In this document: in pieces, positions 25,515-31,569 of the stretch
Numbering within the stretch: the first letter of the stretch is position 1
How the letters are laid out: each line of letters starts with the position of its first letter
Source: a virus
Strand: one strand, 5' to 3'
Length of the DNA: 45,133 nucleotides
IMG/VR virus record: IMGVR_UViG_3300030102_004039
Span: 1 to 45,133 of that record
Translations under genes and position numbers: made by a program
Notes under the pieces: generated by a model
Seen by the model: only the letters and a program-made list of their open reading frames with translations
The model's database searches: none
What the model was told of the DNA's origin: nothing

Positions 25515-25654
25515 TTTTCTTCCTCCTTAAAACCAAACGCCGTTACATCTTCCATTTCGACGCATTCTTTAAGATAAGATCGAAGATCATCAATAGCTTT
25601 TGACTCATCTTCTGCCTCAAAAATATCAACAAAAGTTACTTTAAACTTTGGCAT
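25502..25654 (-). CDS. 50-residue accessory protein
   Basis: A minus-strand ATG at 25654 opens a 50-codon frame ending at TGA in 25502-25504, overlapping the methyltransferase 3' end and the next gene's start. The protein [20 protein letters not shown] has a beta strand followed by a helix and an acidic end. [13 protein letters not shown] resembles a widespread small phage protein. It is too short for typical length cut-offs, but fills an otherwise empty slot in a tight operon. Confidence 0.6.
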   Translation of the reverse strand: MPKFKVTFVDIFEAEDESKAIDDLRSYLKECVEMEDVTAFGFKEEEKWEE

Positions 25655-27104
25655 CTTTCACCTCCATATAGCTTTCGATTAACCCTTGCGCGACTTGCGC
25701 CGTGATGGCGTTTCCGTAGGCGCGGAGCCGTCCCACTCTGGCGGTAGCCCCATGAGCCAACGGGAATGTGCTGGGTTCAACTGGCCTCCACTTTCCATCT
25801 CGGCAGAGGAGCCAGTCAGTATCTCGCCAGAAACCGTTAGTCTCATTGGCTCTGGTTTGGGCTTCACTTCCCCTTTCGCCTCCATCACCGCTTCGATCAT
25901 CTCTGGTGATACTTGCTCCCTCAGATTGCACGGAAACGATCTGTTCTTTCTCGTTGTCTGATGCATCCTGATCATGGCCTCCTTGCTCCGTAATGGAAGA
26001 CTGTCCATCGTGTTCGGTGTCGCCCATCCAGCTAGTGCTTGCGCCGTGTCCGCTAAGTTCTGTCCTGCGCCCCGTGTCTCCAGTCTCTTCTGACTGTACT
26101 CCTGTGGATTTTTCACTCGGCTCATATTGTCGTCCGCTACTTGCGGTGTCGGCCATCCCGACATCTGACTCTGTTCGGGTAGATTGTGACCCCGACTGTT
26201 CCATTCCTTGACCGACTCTGGTTTTGCCGCTCCCTTGTGATCCGCTGTTGTCGGGGTTGCCCACCCCGATAGAACCGCTACTACTTCTTCCAGATTTGAT
26301 TTGTTCCGATTGGCTAACTTGTCTCGGTTTTCTTCCGTTATTATTGGATGAACCTTGTTGGCTCTCGGTGTCGGCCATCCAGCCAGTTGAGCTTGCGCCC
26401 CCGTGTTCCAACCGTGCTTCCCGTTCAGATGTGACGGGGCTATGTTCGTTCCGCCCTTCATCGATGTCGGGGTCGCCCATCCCGATAGTTGAGCCGCTAC
26501 GTCCAGAGTGTCCGTGCTTATCTTGCCATTTCGAATCCGTCCGCCCTGATATCCGCCCTTGTGATCTCGGGTTGTCGGTGTCGGCCACGAACCAAAGTCT
26601 TTGCCTGATGTGCGGCGCACCGAAGCCCGCAGAGCAGAGATCGAAAGCCCCGATGGCGTAGTCCGCTCCTTCCATGTCAGCTTGTACAAGGTCGATCCAA
26701 CCGAGGCCGTCTTTTGACGCAACCTGTTCTCCAAAGACCGTTGAAGGTCGGCACTGTTCGATGAGGTGGAACCAGTGAGGCCAGAGGTGCCGCTCGTCAG
26801 TAACCCCTTTTCTGCTACCAGCGTTGCTGAAAGGCTGGCACGGACAAGATCCTGTCCAGACTGGTCGGTCATCTTCCCATCCAGCCGATCTGAGTGCGTA
26901 ACTCCAGACGCCGATTCCAGCGAAGAAGTGACATTGAGTAAATTCTTGAAGTTCATCTGGTCGGACATCTGATATGCTCCTTTCGTCCACTATCCCATCT
27001 GCGATATGCCCAGACCGAATTAACGATCTGAGCCATTCTGCGGCGTATGGGTCAATCTCATTATAGTATGCCCATTTCTGTCCGCCTATAGATTTGTGCG
27101 TCAC
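25641..27104 (-). CDS. C5-cytosine DNA methyltransferase with repeat-filled target-recognition region
   Basis: The product is 487 aa from GTG at 27104, which overlaps the preceding stop (GTGA). A TTG one codon earlier is possible. Numbering from the TTG: motif I FFAGIG 61-66, motif [11 protein letters not shown] with catalytic Cys90, motif VI GEQV with Glu127, motif [12 protein letters not shown] 168-175, motif [10 protein letters not shown] 460-468. The span 174-366, where target recognition should lie, is low-complexity with six phased units such as GWMADTES. The region is visibly GC-richer than its neighbours, a sign of transfer. No restriction enzyme is adjacent, so it likely protects or marks phage DNA. 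Confidence 0.88.
   Translation of the reverse strand: MTHKSIGGQKWAYYNEIDPYAAEWLRSLIRSGHIADGIVDERSISDVRPDELQEFTQCHFFAGIGVWSYALRSAGWEDDRPVWTGSCPCQPFSNAGSRKGVTDERHLWPHWFHLIEQCRPSTVFGEQVASKDGLGWIDLVQADMEGADYAIGAFDLCSAGFGAPHIRQRLWFVADTDNPRSQGRISGRTDSKWQDKHGHSGRSGSTIGMGDPDIDEGRNEHSPVTSEREARLEHGGASSTGWMADTESQQGSSNNNGRKPRQVSQSEQIKSGRSSSGSIGVGNPDNSGSQGSGKTRVGQGMEQSGSQSTRTESDVGMADTASSGRQYEPSEKSTGVQSEETGDTGRRTELSGHGASTSWMGDTEHDGQSSITEQGGHDQDASDNEKEQIVSVQSEGASITRDDRSGDGGERGSEAQTRANETNGFWRDTDWLLCRDGKWRPVEPSTFPLAHGATARVGRLRAYGNAITAQVAQGLIESYMEVKDAKV
25679..26968 (-). CDS. 429-codon overlapping ORF within the methyltransferase gene, possible second protein
   Basis: This frame lies on the same strand, shifted by one base, and covers most of the methyltransferase. 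It starts at ATG with AAAGGAG 8 bases upstream. The product is not random-looking: [40 protein letters not shown], then six W-[PA]-T-P units at residues 128, 164, 198, 236, 272 and 315, and a compact end ([16 protein letters not shown]). From memory, similar proteins are deposited as hypothetical phage proteins, always over this methyltransferase type. I have not verified that. It is either a true dual-coding gene or a by-product of constrained codons in a GC-rich gene. Confidence 0.45.
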   Translation of the reverse strand: MSDQMNFKNLLNVTSSLESASGVTHSDRLDGKMTDQSGQDLVRASLSATLVAEKGLLTSGTSGLTGSTSSNSADLQRSLENRLRQKTASVGSTLYKLTWKERTTPSGLSISALRASVRRTSGKDFGSWPTPTTRDHKGGYQGGRIRNGKISTDTLDVAAQLSGWATPTSMKGGTNIAPSHLNGKHGWNTGAQAQLAGWPTPRANKVHPIITEENRDKLANRNKSNLEEVVAVLSGWATPTTADHKGAAKPESVKEWNSRGHNLPEQSQMSGWPTPQVADDNMSRVKNPQEYSQKRLETRGAGQNLADTAQALAGWATPNTMDSLPLRSKEAMIRMHQTTRKNRSFPCNLREQVSPEMIEAVMEAKGEVKPKPEPMRLTVSGEILTGSSAEMESGGQLNPAHSRWLMGLPPEWDGSAPTETPSRRKSRKG

Positions 27105-27301
27105 CAAGGTTGCACCATATTTCTTATTGATCGGGCTTCATATAAACGCTTTTTGTAAACATCAACTTCGGGAAACTCTTTTACAACATCTTCCATGTGT
27201 TCAACCATGTGATCCATTGCAACCTGAAGCACGTTCATTTGACTTTTAGTCAAAGTCCAAGCCTTCTCATTTATAATGTGAATTTTATTAAGTTCACTCA
27301 T
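27101..27301 (-). CDS. Small helical accessory protein
   Basis: The product is 66 aa. The ATG at 27301 is preferred over an upstream in-frame ATG at 27343, because it sits just after the preceding stop. The sequence runs as helices (KAWTLTKSQMNVLQVAMDHM, then VYKKRLYEARSIRNMV). No domain is recognised. The stop overlaps the methyltransferase GTG start, so the two are likely co-translated. Confidence 0.6.
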   Translation of the reverse strand: MSELNKIHIINEKAWTLTKSQMNVLQVAMDHMVEHMEDVVKEFPEVDVYKKRLYEARSIRNMVQPW

Positions 27302-27302
27302 A

Positions 27303-27530
27303 TCAATCATCCTCCTCTTCCATACTGTCATAAGCACCGCCAATTGCTTCGATCAATTCTTCATCATCTATAGAGGCCAACCTATACAAGATGGCCTCCC
27401 TAAATTCTTGAGGGGTAACGGTTTCACCTTCAGGGTCTCTACAACCTTGAATACTAAAAGCGATATCAAAAGCGTTGTCATACGTTTTCCCTTTGTGCCA
27501 GTGGTTTTTTAATTGGTATCCTACTCCCAT
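27303..27530 (-). CDS. Small acidic accessory protein
   Basis: The product is 75 aa, with ATG at 27530 preceded by GGAGGA and overlapping the preceding stop (TAATG). An in-frame ATG at 27554 is less likely. The C-terminus is very acidic (DSMEEEDD). The core GKTYDNAFDIAFSIQG, then TPQEFREAILYRLASIDDEE, is compact and helical. Function unknown. Confidence 0.6.
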   Translation of the reverse strand: MGVGYQLKNHWHKGKTYDNAFDIAFSIQGCRDPEGETVTPQEFREAILYRLASIDDEELIEAIGGAYDSMEEEDD

Positions 27531-28174
27531 TATTCGTCCTCCTCTGAACTCCAACCCTCTTTCTTTTTAACGAACTCTCCAAAGTAATACTCATCAACTT
27601 CGTGATCTAAGCAAAACTCAACAAACTCAGGATCGTAATCTAAAGGGTCTCCGTCATCAGGACTTGGGTAAACGGAAAATGATTGCTTGTTATATTCCTT
27701 ATAAATCTCCCCAAACCTTGGGTTTTCTTCAGGCTTCCAACTTGTCTTCTCACCTTCCTTAAATTCACCTTCAAACCAACCGCCCTCATCAATGTAATCG
27801 GCACAAACTTCTATGCCCATTTCATGCAATTTTCTCCATATAGGGAGCGGTGGACTCCAAGCCGTCCAACATCTGAATTTAAAATACTTCACAGGAATTG
27901 GATAGTGATTGTCATCTTGTAATTTTTCAACAATCGTAGGATCACAAATATCCCATTTAGTATCCCAGTTTTCATTGCGCCAATCGTACCAATTCGGACG
28001 ACCTTCCGCCTCGCACATCTTGCGCTCATCATCACCCAACGCACCATGAAACATATTTTCTGGCTCTGGAGTAACAGCATTTAAAAACTTTCGTTCCTTG
28101 ACCGCCTCGTAAAGACGGTCAATTTCTTTTGGTTCTCCTCTCAGGAAAACAGTCTGATAACAATGATTAGGCAT
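27530..28174 (-). CDS. YubB/DUF1281-like ferredoxin-fold protein
   Basis: The product is 214 aa from the ATG at 28174, with GGGAG 8 bases upstream. The opening PNHCYQTVFLRGEPKEIDR and the motif WRNENWDTKWD, followed by YFKFRCWTAWSPPLPIW, match the plasmid and phage YubB/DUF1281 proteins, which have a ferredoxin-like N-terminal domain and unknown function. The C-terminal 80 residues are acidic and aromatic-rich. It is mobile-element-associated in bacteria, consistent with an accessory role against host processes, although no activity is established here. Confidence 0.65.
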   Translation of the reverse strand: MPNHCYQTVFLRGEPKEIDRLYEAVKERKFLNAVTPEPENMFHGALGDDERKMCEAEGRPNWYDWRNENWDTKWDICDPTIVEKLQDDNHYPIPVKYFKFRCWTAWSPPLPIWRKLHEMGIEVCADYIDEGGWFEGEFKEGEKTSWKPEENPRFGEIYKEYNKQSFSVYPSPDDGDPLDYDPEFVEFCLDHEVDEYYFGEFVKKKEGWSSEEDE

Positions 28175-28191
28175 TAATAAATCTCCCTTTT

Positions 28192-28476
28192 CTAATCGTT
28201 TTCGGACATCCAACAGATGCCCCATGAAACATCATAAAGCCCATGTTTGTTGGGCTTTTGATTTTTAAAGTCTTCCCAATATGACCTATCGTCATCATCA
28301 TCCCAATCGGATGGAAAAATATCTTTGATGATTTTCTTAAAATTTTCCTCATCAACTAACGGTTGTAACCAACCGTTCCAACGATTGTTTGGGAGATAGT
28401 AACCCTCATATATTGGAGTGTCCTCATCGTACAATCCAAATTTGGTTTTGATAAAATCTTTCATTGGCCTAGTCAT
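28192..28476 (-). CDS. Small acidic protein of unknown function
   Basis: The product is 94 aa. AGGAGG lies 7 bases before the ATG, which overlaps the preceding stop (TAATG). It is rich in Trp, Tyr and Asp (PSDWDDDDDRSYWEDF), with an acidic cluster in the centre. Such acidic, aromatic small proteins are sometimes DNA mimics that block host nucleases, but nothing in the sequence proves that here. No domain is recognised. Confidence 0.6.
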   Translation of the reverse strand: MTRPMKDFIKTKFGLYDEDTPIYEGYYLPNNRWNGWLQPLVDEENFKKIIKDIFPSDWDDDDDRSYWEDFKNQKPNKHGLYDVSWGICWMSEND

Positions 28477-28667
28477 TAACCAACCTCCTTAATTTCAGCT
28501 ATTTGCTTTTTAAGAAGCTTTTCACGTTCCATATAGTAATGGGTTTCTGAACTTGTCATGCTGTCCGTGAACTCTTTGCTTTGCACTTGGAATAATTCTT
28601 CTTCCAATTCATTAAGCTTCTTTTGGTTTTTATATTCTTTTATTTCCCAAGGATTAAATGCCATCAT
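28476..28667 (-). CDS. Small coiled-coil accessory protein
   Basis: The product is 63 aa from the ATG at 28667, which overlaps the preceding stop (ATGA) and has GAGAGG 9 bases upstream. A second ATG follows at once. The protein is a charged helix (KEYKNQKKLNELEEELFQVQ, then MEREKLLKKQIAEIKEV), consistent with a coiled coil. No domain is recognised. Confidence 0.6.
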   Translation of the reverse strand: MMAFNPWEIKEYKNQKKLNELEEELFQVQSKEFTDSMTSSETHYYMEREKLLKKQIAEIKEVG

Positions 28668-29173
28668 CCGAAATAACCTCTCCATATCTTGACCGCCTCA
28701 TCAATAGGCAAGTCATTCAAAATTACCGACTCAGGAATTTTGTTTTTAATAATGATTGAATTGGCATTAATATTATAATCAAAAAGACCCATAGTGCCGT
28801 CATCTTTCTTTTGATAAACAACCTTGTTCTTTTTTAAGGCTCTTTTCACATCTCTCGTAATTAAGAAATTAGTGACTTGCTCATGGCACCAACCTTCAAA
28901 GCTTTCATCAAAACCTTCAGGTGCCCAATCATATTTACCAACATCTCTTTTTGGTAATGACTTGAAATACTCATTAACCTTTTTCATGGCCTCATGGTAT
29001 TCTTTAGGTTCGCCTTTGAATTTATTATGTGAGTACTGATAATCACATCCGCCGTGACCATCATTTTTAACAAGTGCAAAGGGCTTACCATCCAAGTAAA
29101 CCGATCCCTGATAACAATAAGTTTCCTCACTAGCGAACTCACTATGTTGAATGTTTTTCATTTCTAAATTCAT
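28664..29173 (-). CDS. First gene of the minus-strand accessory block, unknown function
   Basis: The product is 169 aa, with AGGAG 7 bases before the ATG. It starts MNLEMKNIQHSEFASEETYC and has YLDGKPFALVKNDGHGGCDY, a beta hairpin with a Gly/His/Asp-rich turn that I remember from conserved phage proteins without function. The second half is basic and helical. It follows the control region at 29174-29546, so its promoter probably lies near the 20-bp palindrome at 29204. Confidence 0.65.
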   Translation of the reverse strand: MNLEMKNIQHSEFASEETYCYQGSVYLDGKPFALVKNDGHGGCDYQYSHNKFKGEPKEYHEAMKKVNEYFKSLPKRDVGKYDWAPEGFDESFEGWCHEQVTNFLITRDVKRALKKNKVVYQKKDDGTMGLFDYNINANSIIIKNKIPESVILNDLPIDEAVKIWRGYFG

Positions 29174-29203
29174 ATCAATCTCCTGTTTTTGATAACTACT
29201 ACT

Positions 29204-29223
29204 TTATACTAAATTTAGTATAA
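29204..29223. promoter_or_regulatory. 20-bp perfect palindrome, operator candidate
   Basis: TTATACTAAATTTAGTATAA is its own reverse complement over all 20 bases. It lies 30 bases upstream of the minus-strand block and contains -10-like TATACT/TATAAA elements on the minus strand. A dimeric repressor bound here could shut the accessory block. The ribbon-helix-helix and Fis-type proteins are candidates, without proof. Confidence 0.6.
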
Positions 29224-29257
29224 TTCAATATAAAAACATAAAAAATTTTGTACTTTT

Positions 29258-29461
29258 TTACGTCAACACTTTTTACGTCAAAGTTGACGCCATTGACGTT
29301 GATATAGCTTTGCCTGCAAAATCAATAACTTAACGTATTTACGTCAATTACGTCAAAAAAACGAGTTGACGCGAATAAATCAATAAAATTAATGACTTAA
29401 TTTACGTCAACTGCGTCACCCCCCTTATAGGGGGGGATATATATAATCCCCCCTGACGTAA
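29258..29461. repeat. Array of about ten TTACGTCAA / TTGACG boxes
   Basis: Copies of TTACGTCAA lie at 29258, 29273, 29339, 29348 and 29402. Inverted or variant copies are TTGACGCC 29284, TTGACGTT 29293, TTGACGCG 29366, TGCGTCA 29412 and TGACGTAA 29454. The two at 29339 and 29348 are directly abutted, and those at 29273 and 29284 form an inverted pair. The stretch between is AT-rich. The array could be iterons of an origin, a packaging site for the adjacent terS product, or an operator cluster. Confidence 0.75.
29419..29453. other. C6-G7-C6 element with two mutually exclusive hairpins
   Basis: C6 at 29419-29424, G7 at 29430-29436 and C6 at 29448-29453 are arranged so that the G tract can pair left (loop TTATA) or right. 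The right-hand stem is GGGGGGAT with ATCCCCCC, an 8-bp stem with a 7-base loop. No U-run follows. It sits inside the TTACGTCA array, upstream of the terS promoter. Confidence 0.6.
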
Positions 29462-29478
29462 TAAGAAACCCACAGCCC

Positions 29479-29506
29479 TTGATATTCTTAGCTTTTTTAG
29501 TAGAAT
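29479..29506 (+). promoter_or_regulatory. Sigma70-type promoter for terS
   Basis: TTGATA at 29479-29484 is separated by 16 bases from TAGAAT at 29501-29506. Transcription would start near 29513, leaving a leader of about 35 bases before the terS ATG. Both hexamers match the consensus at five of six positions. Confidence 0.6.
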
Positions 29507-29546
29507 AAAAAAGGGTAAAAAATCATCAATAAAGGTAAATAAGGTC

Positions 29547-30077
29547 ATGCCAAAGGTAGGAATAAAAGAAGATAAAATTCACGGTAATAGAAGGCTCAAT
29601 CCTAAACAACAAAAGTTCCTAGATAATTATCTACATGGCGATATGACCCAAACGGCTGCCGCCAGAGAAGCTGGATATTCAAACGCAAATGTCAGAGCTG
29701 TACAGCTTCTAAATAATCCAACCGTCAAAGAACGGATGGAAGAAATGAGACAAGAACTTGAAAGTAAATATGGAGTAACAGTAACAAAATCAGTCAGAGA
29801 TATGCAACAGCTCAGAGATGAAGCATGGCAAGCAGGAAATTTTTCAGCCGCAATAAAAGCAGAAGAACTCAGACTAAAAGTAACAGGATTAATGGTTAAT
29901 AGAAGTCACGTTACTCACGAAAATATCGATAGCATGAGCAAAGAAGAAATACAGAATAAATTACAAGAATTTGTAGATCGTGCTAAAAATCGTATGATCG
30001 ATATAACACCAACAGAAAATATAAAAAATCCAAAACAAATCTCAGTAGCATCAGATAGCGAAATCTTGGTCAAATAA
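29547..30077 (+). CDS. terS: Terminase small subunit
   Basis: The product is 176 aa. The N-terminal segment LNPKQQKFLDNYLHGDMTQT, then AAREAGYSNANVRAVQLL and NPTVKERMEEM, is the helix-turn-helix region of the Terminase_2 family, which recognises the packaging site. The middle is a charged oligomerisation helix, and the C-terminus is polar. Unusually, terS is separated from terL by more than 4 kb of accessory cassettes. Its own promoter and the upstream box array suggest early or separately timed expression. Confidence 0.85.
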   Translation: MPKVGIKEDKIHGNRRLNPKQQKFLDNYLHGDMTQTAAAREAGYSNANVRAVQLLNNPTVKERMEEMRQELESKYGVTVTKSVRDMQQLRDEAWQAGNFSAAIKAEELRLKVTGLMVNRSHVTHENIDSMSKEEIQNKLQEFVDRAKNRMIDITPTENIKNPKQISVASDSEILVK

Positions 30078-30114
30078 TCGGATTTCTTGACGCGCCCTTG
30101 CTCACGCAGACTTT

Positions 30115-30306
30115 CCCGAAAACTTCGGGGCGTTCGGGGTTCGGGATTCGGGGGTATTCGGGATCGGTCGGCAGGTTAGTTTATTCGGGGATATTACTAA
30201 TATACTATTCGGGGACTTTCGGGATCATTCGGGGCTTTCGGGATTCGGGGACTTTCGGGGTGTGGACAAATTCTCAAACTTCACATTTTTATTTTAATAC
30301 TTCGGG
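30115..30306 (+). repeat. TTCGGG direct-repeat array with G-quadruplex potential
   Basis: Thirteen TTCGGG hexamers start at 30124, 30133, 30140, 30147, 30157, 30184, 30208, 30218, 30228, 30237, 30244, 30254 and 30301, preceded by one inverted CCCGAA at 30115-30120 that can form a hairpin with the first copy. The G tracts in 30127-30162 and 30211-30260 are spaced by 3-7 bases, meeting the usual G-quadruplex pattern on the plus strand. The gene-free stretch 30078-30460 holds this array and the promoter region described at 30342. Confidence 0.8.
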
Positions 30307-30341
30307 CTCTAATTTTCTATGCCTGGATAATTAAAAATGGG

Positions 30342-30424
30342 CCTGGTCCAAAATTTTTTTAGCGTTTCCAGGAACAAAAAAACCTGCAAATAAATTTGCC
30401 ATAACATAAAAAAAATTGTATAAA
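30342..30424 (+). promoter_or_regulatory. Promoter region of the gp88-like gene with CCTGG/CCAGG dyad
   Basis: TTGCCA (30396-30401), 17 bases, TATAAA (30419-30424) form a sigma70-type promoter with ACATAAAAAAAATTG in the spacer. Upstream, CCTGG (30342-30346) and CCAGG (30368-30372) form an inverted pair flanking a T7 run. The same arrangement recurs at 31265-31334. The transcript would begin near 30431, with a leader of about 30 bases. Confidence 0.65.
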
Positions 30425-30460
30425 TAATTTATAGTTTAGTAATTAAAAATAGGCGAAAAA

Positions 30461-31174
30461 ATGAAATACAATTTTATAGGAAATTTAATAAGAGCTGGCG
30501 GTGATGCTAAAACAGTTAAAGGCAACAACAGCGGCTATCTAACTTCAATTATGTATTTAAAAAGTTTTAAAACTTTAGGCGTTAATCTTTGCCCAAACGC
30601 TGAAATTGCAAATTGTTTTGAACCTTGTTTATTAACGGCTGGTCGCGGTCAAATGAATAGCGTCCAAAAAGGCCGATTGCGTAAAACTGAATGGTTCATA
30701 AAAGATAGAGCTGGTTTTATGGAACAAGTGTTTAAAGATTTAATTGGTTTTTCTAACTATTGCGATAAGCGAGAATTAAAACCAGCTATCCGTTTAAATG
30801 GCACTAGCGATATTCGTTTTGAAAATATCCCAATTCATAATAAAACTTTAATGGAACACTTCCCGAATATTCAATTTTATGATTATACTAAAATTGCTAA
30901 TAGGCGAAATATTCCAGATAATTATCATTTAACATTTAGCTATAGTGAAGCGAATCCAATTTATCAAAAGCAAGTTAACATTGCTTTAGAAAAGAAAATG
31001 AATATTGCCGTTGTTTTTAGACATAAGGAAAATATGCCTAAAAAGTTTTTAGGTTTAAAAGTTATTAATGGCGATAAAAACGATTTACGTTTTCTTGATC
31101 CGAAAAATTGCGTTGTCGGTTTATACGCTAAAGGCAAAGCAATAAAAGATTATTCGGGTTTTGTTATTGATTAA
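30461..31174 (+). CDS. Mycobacteriophage gp88-like protein, function unknown
   Basis: The product is 237 aa. The sequence follows the gp88-type family seen in mycobacteriophage L5 and many other phages: GGDAKTVKGNNSGYLTSIMY, LCPNAEIANCFEPCLLTAG with Cys44, Cys52 and Cys56, RKTEWFIKDR, PAIRLNGTSDI, FPNIQFYDYTK, YHLTFSYSE, NIAVVFR, VINGDKNDLRFLDP and a GLYAKGKAIKD end. Regular beta-alpha alternation suggests a TIM-barrel-like enzyme, and the three N-terminal cysteines may bind a metal or Fe-S cluster (inference). It is a stand-alone unit with its own promoter and terminator, flanked by TTCGGG repeats. Confidence 0.75.
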   Translation: MKYNFIGNLIRAGGDAKTVKGNNSGYLTSIMYLKSFKTLGVNLCPNAEIANCFEPCLLTAGRGQMNSVQKGRLRKTEWFIKDRAGFMEQVFKDLIGFSNYCDKRELKPAIRLNGTSDIRFENIPIHNKTLMEHFPNIQFYDYTKIANRRNIPDNYHLTFSYSEANPIYQKQVNIALEKKMNIAVVFRHKENMPKKFLGLKVINGDKNDLRFLDPKNCVVGLYAKGKAIKDYSGFVID

Positions 31175-31196
31175 CAATTCGGGCTTTCGGGTTTTC

Positions 31197-31229
31197 GGGC
31201 TTTCGGGATTTTCGAAAGCCCTTTTTTTT
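31197..31229 (+). terminator. Rho-independent terminator of the gp88-like gene
   Basis: GGGCTTTCG (31197-31205) pairs perfectly with CGAAAGCCC (31213-31221), followed by eight T. The stem is built from the same TTCGGG repeat family that precedes it at 31178, 31186, 31194 and 31202. The G tracts at 31181-31207 also fit a G-quadruplex with three 5-base loops, which would compete with the stem. Confidence 0.9.
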
Positions 31230-31264
31230 GTTCTTAAATTCTAACATATCTTTATATTCTTATT

Positions 31265-31334
31265 CCTGGAATAAAATTTTTTTACCGCCAGGCTGCACAA
31301 AAAATTTGATTAGACATAAAAAATTTTGTATAAA
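31265..31334 (+). promoter_or_regulatory. Promoter region of the second cassette, near-copy of the first
   Basis: TTGATT (31306-31311), 17 bases, TATAAA (31329-31334), with ACATAAAAAATTTTG in the spacer. Upstream are CCTGG (31265-31269), a T-rich run and CCAGG (31288-31292). The order and much of the sequence repeat the control region at 30342-30424. It drives the three-gene unit at 31369-31977. Confidence 0.7.
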
Positions 31335-31368
31335 TAGTTATAGTCAAAAACAGAAAAGGATATTTAAA

Positions 31369-31569
31369 ATGACTTTACTCGATTTAACCTTAACTCATGA
31401 TCAGTTTTTATATGAGGCACGAAAATTTAGACGCGCCGAAAAAAGAAAACTTGATAAGGTAAGTAAAGAAATTAACGCTTTAGATAAAGATATTAAAAAA
31501 GCCGAAAAAGCCGTTGATGATCTAAAGATTGCTTTCAAAAAAATTAGAAGTATTGGAGGGTATGCATAA
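31369..31569 (+). CDS. Small coiled-coil protein of the second cassette
   Basis: The product is 66 aa. The ATG at 31369, with AAGGA 9 bases upstream, is chosen over the longer open frame because the promoter lies inside that extension. The protein is a basic, highly charged helix (EARKFRRAEKRKLDKVSKE, then DKDIKKAEKAVDDLK) with heptad-like spacing. Its TAA overlaps the next ATG. Function unknown. Confidence 0.65.
   Translation: MTLLDLTLTHDQFLYEARKFRRAEKRKLDKVSKEINALDKDIKKAEKAVDDLKIAFKKIRSIGGYA

Noticed and set aside
26224-26661. Long open frames on the plus strand opposite the methyltransferase
   Set aside because: Their products are Pro/Ser/Leu-rich without motif order, and no convincing ribosome binding sites were seen. 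They mirror the GC-rich codon pattern of the minus-strand gene.
30115-30306. CRISPR-like array
   Set aside because: The repeat is only 6-7 bases with irregular 1-20 base gaps, and no cas gene is present apart from a recombination-type nuclease.
30098-30334. 78-codon ORF across the TTCGGG array
   Set aside because: The peptide (many Ser-Gly and Gly-Phe units) is a read-out of the DNA repeat. There is no good ribosome binding site and no neighbouring coupling.
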